This document shows positions 5,901 through 13,275 of a stretch of DNA of 30,563 bases, in pieces. The notes below the pieces were generated by a model. That model had not been told where the DNA came from. It saw nothing but the letters and a program-made list of their open reading frames with translations, and made no database searches. The position numbers and the translations under genes are program-made. Position 1 is the stretch's first letter; each line of letters begins with the position of its first letter. Origin of the DNA: Eikenella sp963548155 (GTDB lineage: Bacteria > Pseudomonadota > Gammaproteobacteria > Burkholderiales > Neisseriaceae); the NCBI GenBank assembly GCA_963548155.1, contig CAUUTP010000014.1, forward strand, positions 1 to 30,563, read 5' to 3'.

Positions 5901-7742
5901 ATGTGCGGTATTGTGGGCGCGGTGCGCGCCAAGCAGAATGTGGTGGATTTTCTCACCGACGGCCTGAAGCGGCTGGAATATCGGGGCTATGATTCTTCCG
6001 GTATCGCGGTGGGCACGGAGCAGGGCGTGATCGAGCGCGTGCGCCGTGTGGGTCGTGTACAGCTGATGGAAGACGCGGCTAAGGCTGCCGGCTTGTGCGG
6101 CCACATCGGCATCGGCCACACCCGCTGGGCCACGCACGGCGGCGTAACCGAGCCCAATGCGCATCCGCATATTTCAGGTAGCCTGATTGCGGTGGTGCAC
6201 AACGGCATCATCGAAAACTTCGAGGAAGAGCGCACCCGCCTGCAAGGCTTGGGCTATGTGTTTGAATCGCAAACCGATACTGAAGTGATTGCCCACAGCG
6301 TACACCACGAATACACCACTAACGGACACCAGCTGTTTGCCGCGGTGCAAACTGCTTGTGCGCGTTTCCACGGCGCGTATGCGATTGCCGTGATGGCGCA
6401 GGATAAACCGGCAGAATTGGTGGTGGCACGCATGGGCTGCCCGCTCTTGGTGGCCTTGGGCGAGGGCGAAACCTTTGCTGCATCAGACGTTTCTGCCGTG
6501 GTGGCTTTCACGCGCCGCATTGTGTATCTGCAAAACGGCGACATTGCCGAATTGGGCAGCGAAGGCATCCGCCGCCTCGTCGACCGCAGCGGGCAGGAAG
6601 CCAAACGCGAAGTGCACGTGTCCGAGTTGTCGCTCACCTCGTTGGAGCTGGGCCCTTACAGCCACTTCATGCAGAAGGAAATTCACGAGCAGCCCAAGGC
6701 GATTGCCGACACCGCCGAAGTATTCCTCGGCGGCGGCTTCGAGCCGGAAAACTTCGGCGCCAAAGCACGGGAAGTATTCGAATACATCCGCAGCATCAAA
6801 ATCTTGGCCTGTGGCACTTCCTACTACGCCGCGCTCACCGCCAAATACTGGCTGGAAGCCATCAGCAGAGTGCCGACCGATGTGGAAATCGCCAGCGAAT
6901 ACCGCTACCGCGACGTGATTGCCAGCCCCGACCAACTGGTGATTACCGTATCCCAATCCGGCGAAACGCTGGACACCATGGAGGCCCTGAAATACGCGCA
7001 ATCGCTGGGGCAGAAGCACAGCTTGTCCGTGTGCAACGTGATGGAATCCGCCCTGCCGCGCGAGAGCGAACTGGTGCTCTACACCCGCGCCGGCATGGAA
7101 ATCGGCGTGGCGTCCACCAAGGCCTTTACCACCCAGCTGGTGGTGTTGTTCGGGCTGGCGGTTACCCTGGGCAAAATGCGCGGCCACGTTTCCGAGAAGC
7201 AGGCGCAGTCTTATATGGAAGAGTTGCGCCAGCTGCCCGGCAGCATCCAACACGCGCTCAACCTCGAGCCGCAGATTGCCGCCTGGGCGCACAAATTCGC
7301 CGAGAAAAACAGCGCCCTGTTTTTAGGGCGCGGCATCCACTACCCCGTGGCCTTGGAAGGTGCGCTGAAACTGAAAGAAATCACTTATATCCACGCCGAA
7401 GCCTACCCCGCCGGCGAGCTCAAACACGGCCCCTTGGCGCTGGTGGATGCGAATATGCCTGTGGTGGTGATTGCGCCGAACGACAGCCTGCTGGATAAAG
7501 TGAAGGCCAATATGCAGGAAGTGGGTGCGCGCGGCGGCGAGCTGTTTGTGTTTACCGATTTGGACAGCAACTTCCAGCCCAGCACCAATGTGCACATCAT
7601 CCGTACCCCGCGCCACGTGGGCGTGCTCTCGCCGATTGTGCACACCATCCCGGTGCAGCTTCTGGCCTACCACGCCGCCTTGGTGCGCGGCACGGATGTG
7701 GACAAACCGCGTAATCTGGCTAAATCGGTAACGGTGGAGTAG
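5901..7742 (+). CDS. glmS: Glutamine--fructose-6-phosphate aminotransferase (isomerizing)
   Basis: GlmS makes glucosamine-6-phosphate from fructose-6-phosphate and glutamine, the entry step to UDP-GlcNAc for peptidoglycan and lipooligosaccharide. The 613-residue protein starts MCGIVGAV, with Cys2 the nucleophile of the N-terminal glutaminase domain (about 1-220; RLEYRGYDSSG, HTRWATHG, HNGIIEN). Two SIS sugar-isomerase domains follow (CGTSYYAALTAKYWLE, SQSGETLDTMEAL, then LGRGIHYPVALEGALKLKEITY and EAYPAGELKHGPLAL), ending in the canonical KPRNLAKSVTVE. A DUS at 6173-6184 is read through as ISGSL near residue 93, a surface region of the glutaminase domain. No glmS ribozyme was sought in detail; none is expected outside Firmicutes. 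Very secure. Confidence 0.98.
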   Translation: MCGIVGAVRAKQNVVDFLTDGLKRLEYRGYDSSGIAVGTEQGVIERVRRVGRVQLMEDAAKAAGLCGHIGIGHTRWATHGGVTEPNAHPHISGSLIAVVHNGIIENFEEERTRLQGLGYVFESQTDTEVIAHSVHHEYTTNGHQLFAAVQTACARFHGAYAIAVMAQDKPAELVVARMGCPLLVALGEGETFAASDVSAVVAFTRRIVYLQNGDIAELGSEGIRRLVDRSGQEAKREVHVSELSLTSLELGPYSHFMQKEIHEQPKAIADTAEVFLGGGFEPENFGAKAREVFEYIRSIKILACGTSYYAALTAKYWLEAISRVPTDVEIASEYRYRDVIASPDQLVITVSQSGETLDTMEALKYAQSLGQKHSLSVCNVMESALPRESELVLYTRAGMEIGVASTKAFTTQLVVLFGLAVTLGKMRGHVSEKQAQSYMEELRQLPGSIQHALNLEPQIAAWAHKFAEKNSALFLGRGIHYPVALEGALKLKEITYIHAEAYPAGELKHGPLALVDANMPVVVIAPNDSLLDKVKANMQEVGARGGELFVFTDLDSNFQPSTNVHIIRTPRHVGVLSPIVHTIPVQLLAYHAALVRGTDVDKPRNLAKSVTVE

Positions 7743-7760
7743 AGCGGCTGGAATGGAAAA

Positions 7761-7795
7761 AGGCTACCTGAAAGTTTTGGGCTTTCTGGTAGCCT
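7761..7795 (+). terminator. Imperfect inverted DUS pair after glmS
   Basis: A perfect DUS (7761-7772) faces TTCTGGTAGCCT (7784-7795, one mismatch) over an 11-base loop, 20 bases past the glmS stop. It is the likely glmS terminator. Confidence 0.6.
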
Positions 7796-7896
7796 TTGGT
7801 TTGGGGTACATATAAGTTGGGTTGGGATTGCTGTACCAACTAGTGGTAAAGGTAATTTCCTGGTTAGCAGCGACAGGGTAAGTTGGCACGAATAGG

Positions 7897-7910
7897 TATA
7901 GTGAATTAAA
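7897..7910. repeat. Correia-like repeat end (solitary)
   Basis: TATAGTGAATTAAA at 7897-7910, continued by CCTAAACTAG, closely resembles the terminal inverted repeat of neisserial Correia elements (TATAGTGGATTAAA...TAAACC). No second end or element body is visible, so it is at most a remnant and may be chance. Confidence 0.3.
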
Positions 7911-7922
7911 CCTAAACTAGAA

Positions 7923-7976
7923 AGGCTACCTGAAACGAGTGTTGCTAATTTTTGCGCAGCTTGTTTCAGGTAGCCT
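7923..7976 (-). terminator. Inverted DUS pair after hemY
   Basis: Perfect DUS copies at 7923-7934 and 7965-7976 lie 15 bases past the hemY stop. The loop is about 30 bases and includes TTGCTAATTTTTGCGCAGC. It probably ends the hemD-hemX-hemY transcript. Confidence 0.55.
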
Positions 7977-7991
7977 TTTTGCCATATGCCT

Positions 7992-9212
7992 TTATTCGGC
8001 AGCGGTTTCGTCGTCTTCCGGAGTGATTTCGGTCAGCACCAGCTGGCGTTGCTGCTCGGCCTGATCGGGTTTGTCCATTTCGTCAAACACTTTGGCCAGC
8101 ACCAGGCGTGCCTGCGGGGTGGCTTGGGCTTGCAGGCTGGCTTCGAGGTAGCCTTGGGCTTTGCCCCACAGTTGTTTGGCGTAGGCCATTTGGCCGAGGT
8201 GCAGCAGCAGGGCGGCATCTTGCGGGGCGTCGTGCAGCCAGCCTTCCACGGTATCCATGATTTTCTGCTGTTCGCGCGGGCTGAGGTAGCGGGCGGCTTC
8301 GATCATGGGCGGCAGGAGCTGGGCATTGCGATGCTTGGGATAGTGGGTTTTCACCCATTTCACCACGCGGGGATACTGGCCGATTTGCAGCATTTTTTCG
8401 GCAATCGGGGCGCAGAGTTCGCCTTCCTGCATTTCTTTGGGAATGCGGCCGAGGCAGGCTTTGAGCGCGGGATAGTCGGTGGCGAGGGCGAGGAGTTCGC
8501 GCCAGGCCCATTCGCGGTATTGGGCGGCTTCGGCGGCGTTGAGGGCGGAAGCTTTTTCCAGTTTGGCTACGCGGTCGAGCACTTCCAAGGGGTTGTTTTG
8601 CTCAAACATATAGCGCAGTTGCAGGCGCACCAGGCGGGTGAGCTTGGGATTGATGGCGGCAGCGGCAGCCAGGGCGGCCTCGGCGGCGGGATAATCCTGC
8701 CGGTTGAGTGCGGATTCGGCTTCGAGCAGGTGGCGCGAAAGCTGGGCCTTATGCGGCAGCTGGGCGATTTCTTTCAGGTAGCCTTCGCGCTTGGCATCGT
8801 CGCCCATTTGGTCGGCGCTGTGTACGGCGAGCATCAGGGCGAGGGTGCGGTTGTGGCCGGCTTCTTTGTTTTCCAGCACTTTGGCGGCTTCTTGCTCGGC
8901 GTGTTGGAATTTGCCTTCGAAGTAGGCGAGACCGGCTTTGTTGAGCGCGGTTTCGGCATGATGCGCCTGGCGGCTGCGGCCGAAGCGGCGCATGCGGCCG
9001 GGAATGTTGATGATGCCGTTAATCAGACGCAACAGCAGATAAAGCAGCACCACGAACACGATCATGGCGCCCACAAACAAATGCAGGTTGACCGCAATCT
9101 GGGTTTGGGTTTGATCGATAACGATATACACGTTGCCGCTGTAATGCTGCGCAACAATGGTGAGGCCGACGGCGGCGGCAAACAACACGATAATCCAAAT
9201 CAGGCCTTTCAT
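7992..9212 (-). CDS. hemY: HemY-type haem biosynthesis-associated membrane protein
   Basis: The 406-residue protein belongs to the proteobacterial HemY family, which is unrelated to the Gram-positive oxidase of the same name. Two membrane segments open it (ILWIIVLFAAAVGLTIVAQHY-like stretch at 4-24 and LFVGAMIVFVVLLYLLLRLI at about 45-64), as is usual for HemY_N, followed by a helical TPR-like cytoplasmic or periplasmic part (LAYFEGKFQHAEQEAAKVLENKEAG, QDYPAAEAALAAAAAINP, LGQMAYAKQLWGKAQGYLEASL). Its exact job is unsettled; it is linked to late haem synthesis or protoporphyrin handling by its gene position. It overlaps the upstream hemX stop by 4 bases (ATGA), so the two are translationally coupled. 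A DUS at 8773-8784 is read as GYLKE. Confidence 0.93.
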   Translation of the reverse strand: MKGLIWIIVLFAAAVGLTIVAQHYSGNVYIVIDQTQTQIAVNLHLFVGAMIVFVVLLYLLLRLINGIINIPGRMRRFGRSRQAHHAETALNKAGLAYFEGKFQHAEQEAAKVLENKEAGHNRTLALMLAVHSADQMGDDAKREGYLKEIAQLPHKAQLSRHLLEAESALNRQDYPAAEAALAAAAAINPKLTRLVRLQLRYMFEQNNPLEVLDRVAKLEKASALNAAEAAQYREWAWRELLALATDYPALKACLGRIPKEMQEGELCAPIAEKMLQIGQYPRVVKWVKTHYPKHRNAQLLPPMIEAARYLSPREQQKIMDTVEGWLHDAPQDAALLLHLGQMAYAKQLWGKAQGYLEASLQAQATPQARLVLAKVFDEMDKPDQAEQQRQLVLTEITPEDDETAAE

Positions 9213-10456
9213 GATTCAATCCCCTTGCGAGTGGCGGAAGCCTGAGCCGGCGCCGGAAGTGCGGGGGCAGAGGCTGCCGGAGTAGGCTGGCTGGCTGGCG
9301 CGGGCACGGAAACGGGCGCGGCAGGCTGCGAAGCGGCGGCTTCGGAAGCGGCTTCAGGCTGGCTGAGGATTTCGCCTTGGCGCTGCTGGCGGTAGTCGGC
9401 GATGGCTTTCAGGCTGGCAGAAAGGCTGTCGCCCACGTTGCCGCTACCCGGCTGGATGGCCTTGAGCTGGGCAATTTCGCGCAGCCAGGACTGGGCAGCG
9501 GGAGTGGCGGCGTCAAAGTATTGGCGCACGGCATTTTCCGAGGCGGCCAGGTCGTTTTGGTAAATATCGTTTTGGCGCTGCATCAGGGCCACGCGGGCGG
9601 AGAGCAGGTGCAGGCGTAGGTTTTCGCGCACATAAAACGCTTGTTCGGGCGACATCAGGAGCGCATCGGTGCTATTGAGGCGGCGGATTTCCACCATGCC
9701 TTTGAGGCCGCCGAGAGTGCGGTTCCAGGCTTGGCGCCACCACGGATCATTCGGCGAGGTAGCAGCAGGTGCGGCGGCTTGCGGCGGGCGCAGGCTGGAA
9801 TCGGCCAAGAGCGGCAGTGCGCCTACGGCGGCTTCCAGGCGGCTCAAGCGCAGCGCGGCGTTGGCGGTGTCGGTGAAGGGGCGCTGGCGCAGTTTGGCCA
9901 AGTCGGCGCTAACGGCCTGTTTCAAAGGCAGCAGCTGCGGCTGCTCGAAACGTGCCAAACGTGCATCCAGCCCTTCGAGCACGGCCACGGCGGCGGGCAC
10001 GTTGTCGGCAATCACTAACTGCTGGCCGGCCAGATTGAGCGCGGCTTCGGCTTCGTCCACCACCCAGTCGCTGCGGGTTTTCAGCAGCTCTTGCAGGGCG
10101 CGGTTGTTGGCGGCGGCTTCGGCCTGCTGGGTTTGCATATCGCTTTGCAGCTGCTTGATTAGGGCTTCGTTGTCTTGCAGCTTGCGGCCGGCATCGGCTA
10201 ACAGGGCGGCATTTTGCGATTCGCCCAAGGCAGCCTGATTAATTTTCTGATCGAACTGGATTTCTTGGCGTTTGAGCAGGTTTTGCCCCTGCACAAACAA
10301 AAAGCCGCTGGCGCCCAGGCCGAGCACGGCCAGCACGAGGGCAAACGCGCCCAAACCTTTACCGCCGGATTTAACAACCACCGGTGCAACAGGGCTGGCC
10401 GGGGCGGGAGCGGGAGGCTGTACGGCGGGTACGGATTCGTTTTCCGGTTGACTCAT
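9209..10456 (-). CDS. hemX: HemX-type membrane protein of the haem gene cluster
   Basis: At 415 residues this is a HemX-family protein, often labelled uroporphyrinogen-III C-methyltransferase in databases although it has no methyltransferase domain. It opens with a Pro/Ala/Val-rich cytoplasmic tail (1-30), one membrane helix (GLGAFALVLAVLGLGASGFLF, about 34-55), a coiled coil (about 57-125, rich in Gln, Leu and Glu) and a conserved helical body (SDWVVDEAEAALNLAGQQLVIADN; WWRQAWNRTLGGLKGMVEIRR; MSPEQAFYVRENLRLHLLSARVALMQ). The C-terminal 70 residues are Ala/Pro/Ser-rich and poorly conserved in kind. It is placed between hemD and hemY, with an AAAGGAA ribosome-binding site. A scaffold role for haem enzymes is plausible but unproven. 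Confidence 0.92.
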   Translation of the reverse strand: MSQPENESVPAVQPPAPAPASPVAPVVVKSGGKGLGAFALVLAVLGLGASGFLFVQGQNLLKRQEIQFDQKINQAALGESQNAALLADAGRKLQDNEALIKQLQSDMQTQQAEAAANNRALQELLKTRSDWVVDEAEAALNLAGQQLVIADNVPAAVAVLEGLDARLARFEQPQLLPLKQAVSADLAKLRQRPFTDTANAALRLSRLEAAVGALPLLADSSLRPPQAAAPAATSPNDPWWRQAWNRTLGGLKGMVEIRRLNSTDALLMSPEQAFYVRENLRLHLLSARVALMQRQNDIYQNDLAASENAVRQYFDAATPAAQSWLREIAQLKAIQPGSGNVGDSLSASLKAIADYRQQRQGEILSQPEAASEAAASQPAAPVSVPAPASQPTPAASAPALPAPAQASATRKGIES

Positions 10457-10488
10457 GCTATTCCTTTCATATTATTCAATCGGTTGTG

Positions 10489-10500
10489 AGGCTGTCTGAA
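10489..10500 (+). repeat. DUS variant AGGCTGTCTGAA
   Basis: This 12-mer between hemD and hemX differs from the local dialect (AGGCTACCTGAA) by two central bases and from the meningococcal AGGCCGTCTGAA by one. It is either a mutated copy or a trace of DNA from a species with another dialect. Confidence 0.4.
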
Positions 10501-10539
10501 AAGCCGGTGCGGCGTTTGCGCACATTGGAATTTCAATTT

Positions 10540-11385
10540 TCAGGTAGCCTGAGTTAGGTGTTGCCGTTCGGCAATTAAAGCGTTTTCCAGCTCTGCGGCC
10601 GAACGGAGCAGGCGGATGCGTGTCGCGCCGGCTTGGCTCAGTGCCTCGGCAATGCGCGGATGATGGGCGAAGTATAGCAAGGATTGCAGCTGCTGGGTTA
10701 GGCTTGCAGGTGCCGCGGCAAACAGCAGGCGCACTTGTTCGGCAGAGGTAATCCACGCAGCGGCGGGCTGTGCTGCGGCAAACAGCGTCCAATCGGGCGT
10801 GAGCGGCTGGCGTTGGTAAATATCGGCACAGGCTACCTGAAAACCGCGCCGGCATAAGGTATCGGGTAGGGTGTTGCGGCCTTCCCGCCCGCGGATAATC
10901 ACCACGGATGCACCCTGATTCAGGCGCTGCCATAGCGGCAGGGCGAGCACGGCTTCGCTGTCGTGGCCGCTATCGGGCGAAACGATATGGGCAAAACCGG
11001 CTTGCTGCAAGGCTTTGGCTGTGCCGCTGCCTACGGCGATTTGCGGTTGCGACAGGCTGTGAAGGAGGCTACCTGAAAAAATGGGTGGGTTCGGTTTTAT
11101 ATTCGGCAGAAGGCTGCTTGGTTCGTTTTCAGGTAGCCCGGTGTTTGTGGCGGAGTGGTTACCTGAAAGCAGCGGCAGGGCGGTTTCCACGGTGGTGGGG
11201 CTTATCCAAACGGCAGCCGAAGCTTGCTGCAACTGTGTGGGCAATCCGGCCAGCGCGTTTGCTTCGGGCCGGATATGGATGATTGGGAAGGGTACGGGTT
11301 GCCAGCCGGTGCGCCGGCATAGGTCGGCATCGGCGGGAATGCGATTGGCGGGGCGGATGATGAGTAGGGCAGGCGGGTTGCGCAT
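10540..11385 (-). CDS. hemD: Uroporphyrinogen-III synthase, with DUS-bearing insertion
   Basis: HemD cyclises hydroxymethylbilane to uroporphyrinogen III, the branch point for haem and sirohaem. The 281-residue protein shows family hallmarks: the N-terminal LLIIRPANRIPADADL and GWQPVPFPIIHIRP, VWISPTTVETALPLL, the hinge QIAVGSGTAKALQQAGF, VVIIRGREGRNTLPDTLCRRGFQV, IYQRQPL, AWITSAEQVRLLF and a late ARI/ATR-type helix. It is about 30 residues longer than usual: residues ~73-108 are a Ser/Asn/Pro-rich insert built around three DUS-like sequences. The last codons, CAG GCT ACC TGA, are themselves a DUS (10539-10550), so the uptake sequence supplies the stop. Another DUS (10830-10841) is read as FQVAC. 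hemX and hemY follow on the same strand; hemC is not adjacent. Confidence 0.92.
   Translation of the reverse strand: MRNPPALLIIRPANRIPADADLCRRTGWQPVPFPIIHIRPEANALAGLPTQLQQASAAVWISPTTVETALPLLSGNHSATNTGLPENEPSSLLPNIKPNPPIFSGSLLHSLSQPQIAVGSGTAKALQQAGFAHIVSPDSGHDSEAVLALPLWQRLNQGASVVIIRGREGRNTLPDTLCRRGFQVACADIYQRQPLTPDWTLFAAAQPAAAWITSAEQVRLLFAAAPASLTQQLQSLLYFAHHPRIAEALSQAGATRIRLLRSAAELENALIAERQHLTQAT
11066..11139. repeat. Inverted DUS pair inside hemD
   Basis: A perfect DUS (11066-11077) and an inverted one-mismatch copy (TTCAGGTAGCCC, 11128-11139) lie 50 bases apart in frame inside hemD, with a two-mismatch copy (TGGTTACCTGAA) just beyond at 11157-11168. The arrangement is the same as the intergenic hairpins of this genome. 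Confidence 0.7.
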
Positions 11386-11470
11386 CAGTGAAGATGGATT
11401 CGGGAATGGTTGGTTTGATGTTTTTGCTTTGCAGAAGCTCAGCGGTAGATTAACGATGCCGAAATCTCGT

Positions 11471-11509
11471 TTCAGGTAGCCATCATGTAATAGTAGAAGG
11501 CTACCTGAA
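11471..11509. repeat. Imperfect inverted DUS pair upstream of hemD
   Basis: TTCAGGTAGCCA (11471-11482, one mismatch) and a perfect AGGCTACCTGAA (11498-11509) face each other over a 15-base loop between hemD and the terminator of the upstream lipoprotein gene. Confidence 0.5.
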
Positions 11510-11545
11510 AAAAGGGAGGATTGCCAAGCGGCATTCCTCCCTTTT
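11510..11545 (-). terminator. Strong hairpin terminator of the 11554-12363 lipoprotein gene
   Basis: The arms AAAAGGGAGGA (11510-11520) and TCCTCCCTTTT (11535-11545) form an 11-bp stem with a 14-base loop. Read on the minus strand it starts 8 bases after the stop codon and ends in TTTTTT, which the adjacent DUS completes. This is the best non-DUS terminator in the window. Confidence 0.8.
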
Positions 11546-11553
11546 GTTTGCGC

Positions 11554-12363
11554 TTAAAACAATTTCATGCGCCTTGTGCCCAGCCAGAGTAAAGGCAGGC
11601 TGACGGGTAGGGTAACGATGTCGAGGGCGGCGGTGAATGGGGTGGCGAGTGCGCGGCCAACCCCTCCCGCAGATATGGATGAAACGGGTTTGGTTGTGGT
11701 TATTGTGGTACTGATGGTTACGGGCAGCGGCGTTTCAAAACGGTAGTCGTAGTTCATACCGTTCGGGCGGGCGTAGAGCCGGCCACACACCCGAATCGTG
11801 CGGGCATAGCGGGATGCGCCTTTGCTGTCGGTAACCTGCCTGAATTGCAGCCGTCGCAATTCGGCGAGTTCGCGGCGGCGCTCGGTGGGAGAAAGGCGTG
11901 GGTTTTCTTGGTAAACCAAATCGAAATCCGCGCTGCAGAAGCGTTGCCCCGACGGACTGGTGTTCAGCCTGAAGCCTTCCCAAGGCGGGGTACTGCAGCA
12001 GTTTTTGGCGTCATCGGAGGGAGAGTACATTTGGAAGGGTTGGGACAGCTTCACGTTTAAAATCGCGCCCAAATCCACTTCCCGGGCTGTTTCGCCGCTT
12101 CCAGCCCGAGGGTTGCTGCCTTTGGTCATCACATAGATATAGCGTTCGCCCAACATGACGATGCTGTTGGGCGGCAGTTTTTGGCTGTCGGGCTTGACGC
12201 GGGCGAAGCCGACCACGGTGTCGTTTTCGGTGTGGGTTGAGGTTGAGACGGTGTAATCTGGCGACGAATCATGATTTTCCCACAGCGCATAAGTGGCGCA
12301 GCCGTTGAGCATCAGCAGGGCGGCGGCGAGGAGGAGGGGTTTCAACAGGGATTTTGCAAACAT
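11554..12363 (-). CDS. Hypothetical lipoprotein
   Basis: The 269-residue protein has a lipoprotein signal MFAKSLLKPLLLAAALLMLNGC (Cys22) after an AAGGATC ribosome-binding site. The mature part begins ATYALWENHD, contains VVGFARVKPDSQKLPPNSIVMLGERYIYVM, two adjacent cysteines (NCCSTPPWEGF) and two more (RFCSADFD, IRVCGRLYARPNG), so disulfides in the periplasm are possible. The C-terminus carries a Thr-rich stretch (VTISTTITTTKP) and a hydrophobic segment (ALDIVTLPVSLPLLWLG) ending in RRMKLF, like many small envelope lipoproteins with an ALDIVTLP-type tail. I do not recognise a characterised family. It has its own terminator and is separate from hemD. Envelope location is well supported, function unknown. 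Confidence 0.82.
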   Translation of the reverse strand: MFAKSLLKPLLLAAALLMLNGCATYALWENHDSSPDYTVSTSTHTENDTVVGFARVKPDSQKLPPNSIVMLGERYIYVMTKGSNPRAGSGETAREVDLGAILNVKLSQPFQMYSPSDDAKNCCSTPPWEGFRLNTSPSGQRFCSADFDLVYQENPRLSPTERRRELAELRRLQFRQVTDSKGASRYARTIRVCGRLYARPNGMNYDYRFETPLPVTISTTITTTKPVSSISAGGVGRALATPFTAALDIVTLPVSLPLLWLGTRRMKLF

Positions 12364-12673
12364 GGCTTGATCCTTATCTGATGTGATGAGTGTCGGCCTG
12401 GATGACCGTTTGCGAATATTAACATTGAACTATGGAAAAGGCTACCTGAAAAAAGGCCGTAGGAGTGATGCCTGGTTTTAAGTAGCCTTATATTTTCTGC
12501 AAATTTTCAGGGAACCTGCTTGAAGGGGGAGGCTACCTAAAAATTTGAATGGCGCATGGATGGCCATATGCTGCGCAAGGTTATTTATGTTTTCAGGTAG
12601 CCTCTTTTGTGTGAGAGGCTACCTGAAAAATATGAGGCTTCGGCAGGGTTGGTTAATGGCGCGTGCAGTGTGT
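12364..12673. other. Intergenic region with a cluster of intact and decayed DUS
   Basis: No gene is supported here. The region holds intact DUS at 12439-12450, 12592-12603 and 12616-12627, and degenerate ones: TTAAGTAGCCT near 12478, TTTTCAGGGAACCT near 12504 and AGGCTACCTAAA near 12531. The last intact two form a tight inverted pair. It separates pgsA, ending at 12674, from the lipoprotein gene that starts at 12363, both on the minus strand. Confidence 0.6.
12591..12628 (-). terminator. Inverted DUS pair after pgsA
   Basis: Perfect DUS copies at 12592-12603 and 12616-12627 with extended complementarity (TTTCAGGTAGCCTC with GAGGCTACCTGAAA) and a 10-base loop. It is the likely terminator of the uvrC-pgsA transcript. 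Confidence 0.6.
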
Positions 12674-13264
12674 TCAGCCGGCTTCGGGCGGACGGGGCTG
12701 TTTGAATTCTTTGGCGGCCATTTTGAGGTAGTAGAACATCGACCACAAGGTGAGCACGCAGGCAGCGAACATGAGGGCGTTGCCCAGCCAGATGAAGTCG
12801 AGGCCGAGGGCGGGCCAGCTTTGCAGCAGCAGCAGGGTGATGGCGGCCATTTGGGCAGCGGTTTTGAATTTGCCAACGGTGGCCACGGCCACGCTGTTGC
12901 GTTTGCCCAGCTGCGCCATCCATTCGCGCAGGGCGGAGATGGTGATTTCGCGGCCGATGATGATGATGGCGCAGATGGCCCAGGTGCGGTCGAGCCGCAC
13001 CAAGAGGATGAGGGCGACGGCCACCATGAGTTTGTCGGCCACGGGGTCGAGGAAGGCGCCGAAGTCGGATGTTTGTTTCCATTTGCGGGCGAGGTAGCCG
13101 TCGAACCAGTCGGTTACGGCGGCGAGCACGAATAATGCGGCGGCGCAGGTGTTTACGGTTTGGATGCCCACTCGCCAAGAGGCGGGCAGGTAGAACAGGG
13201 CGGTAAACAGCGGAATCATGAGGATGCGCGACCAGGTCAGCAGGATAGGGATGTTCCAGGGCAT
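12674..13264 (-). CDS. pgsA: CDP-diacylglycerol--glycerol-3-phosphate 3-phosphatidyltransferase
   Basis: PgsA makes phosphatidylglycerol phosphate from CDP-diacylglycerol and glycerol-3-phosphate at the inner membrane, the committed step to phosphatidylglycerol and cardiolipin. The 196-residue protein begins MPWNIPILLTWSRILMIP, the usual PgsA start, and carries the CDP-alcohol phosphotransferase signature in DWFDGYLARKW...DFGAFLDPVADK (DG-AR-G-D-D, about residues 52-78). Several membrane helices follow (KLMVAVALILLVRL, TWAICAIIIIGREITI, AAITLLLLQSWPAL, NALMFAACVLTLWSMFYYL). Its start lies 11 bases after the uvrC stop, the classical uvrC-pgsA pair of proteobacteria. Secure. Confidence 0.97.
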   Translation of the reverse strand: MPWNIPILLTWSRILMIPLFTALFYLPASWRVGIQTVNTCAAALFVLAAVTDWFDGYLARKWKQTSDFGAFLDPVADKLMVAVALILLVRLDRTWAICAIIIIGREITISALREWMAQLGKRNSVAVATVGKFKTAAQMAAITLLLLQSWPALGLDFIWLGNALMFAACVLTLWSMFYYLKMAAKEFKQPRPPEAG

Positions 13265-13275
13265 GTTGCGGTCTT

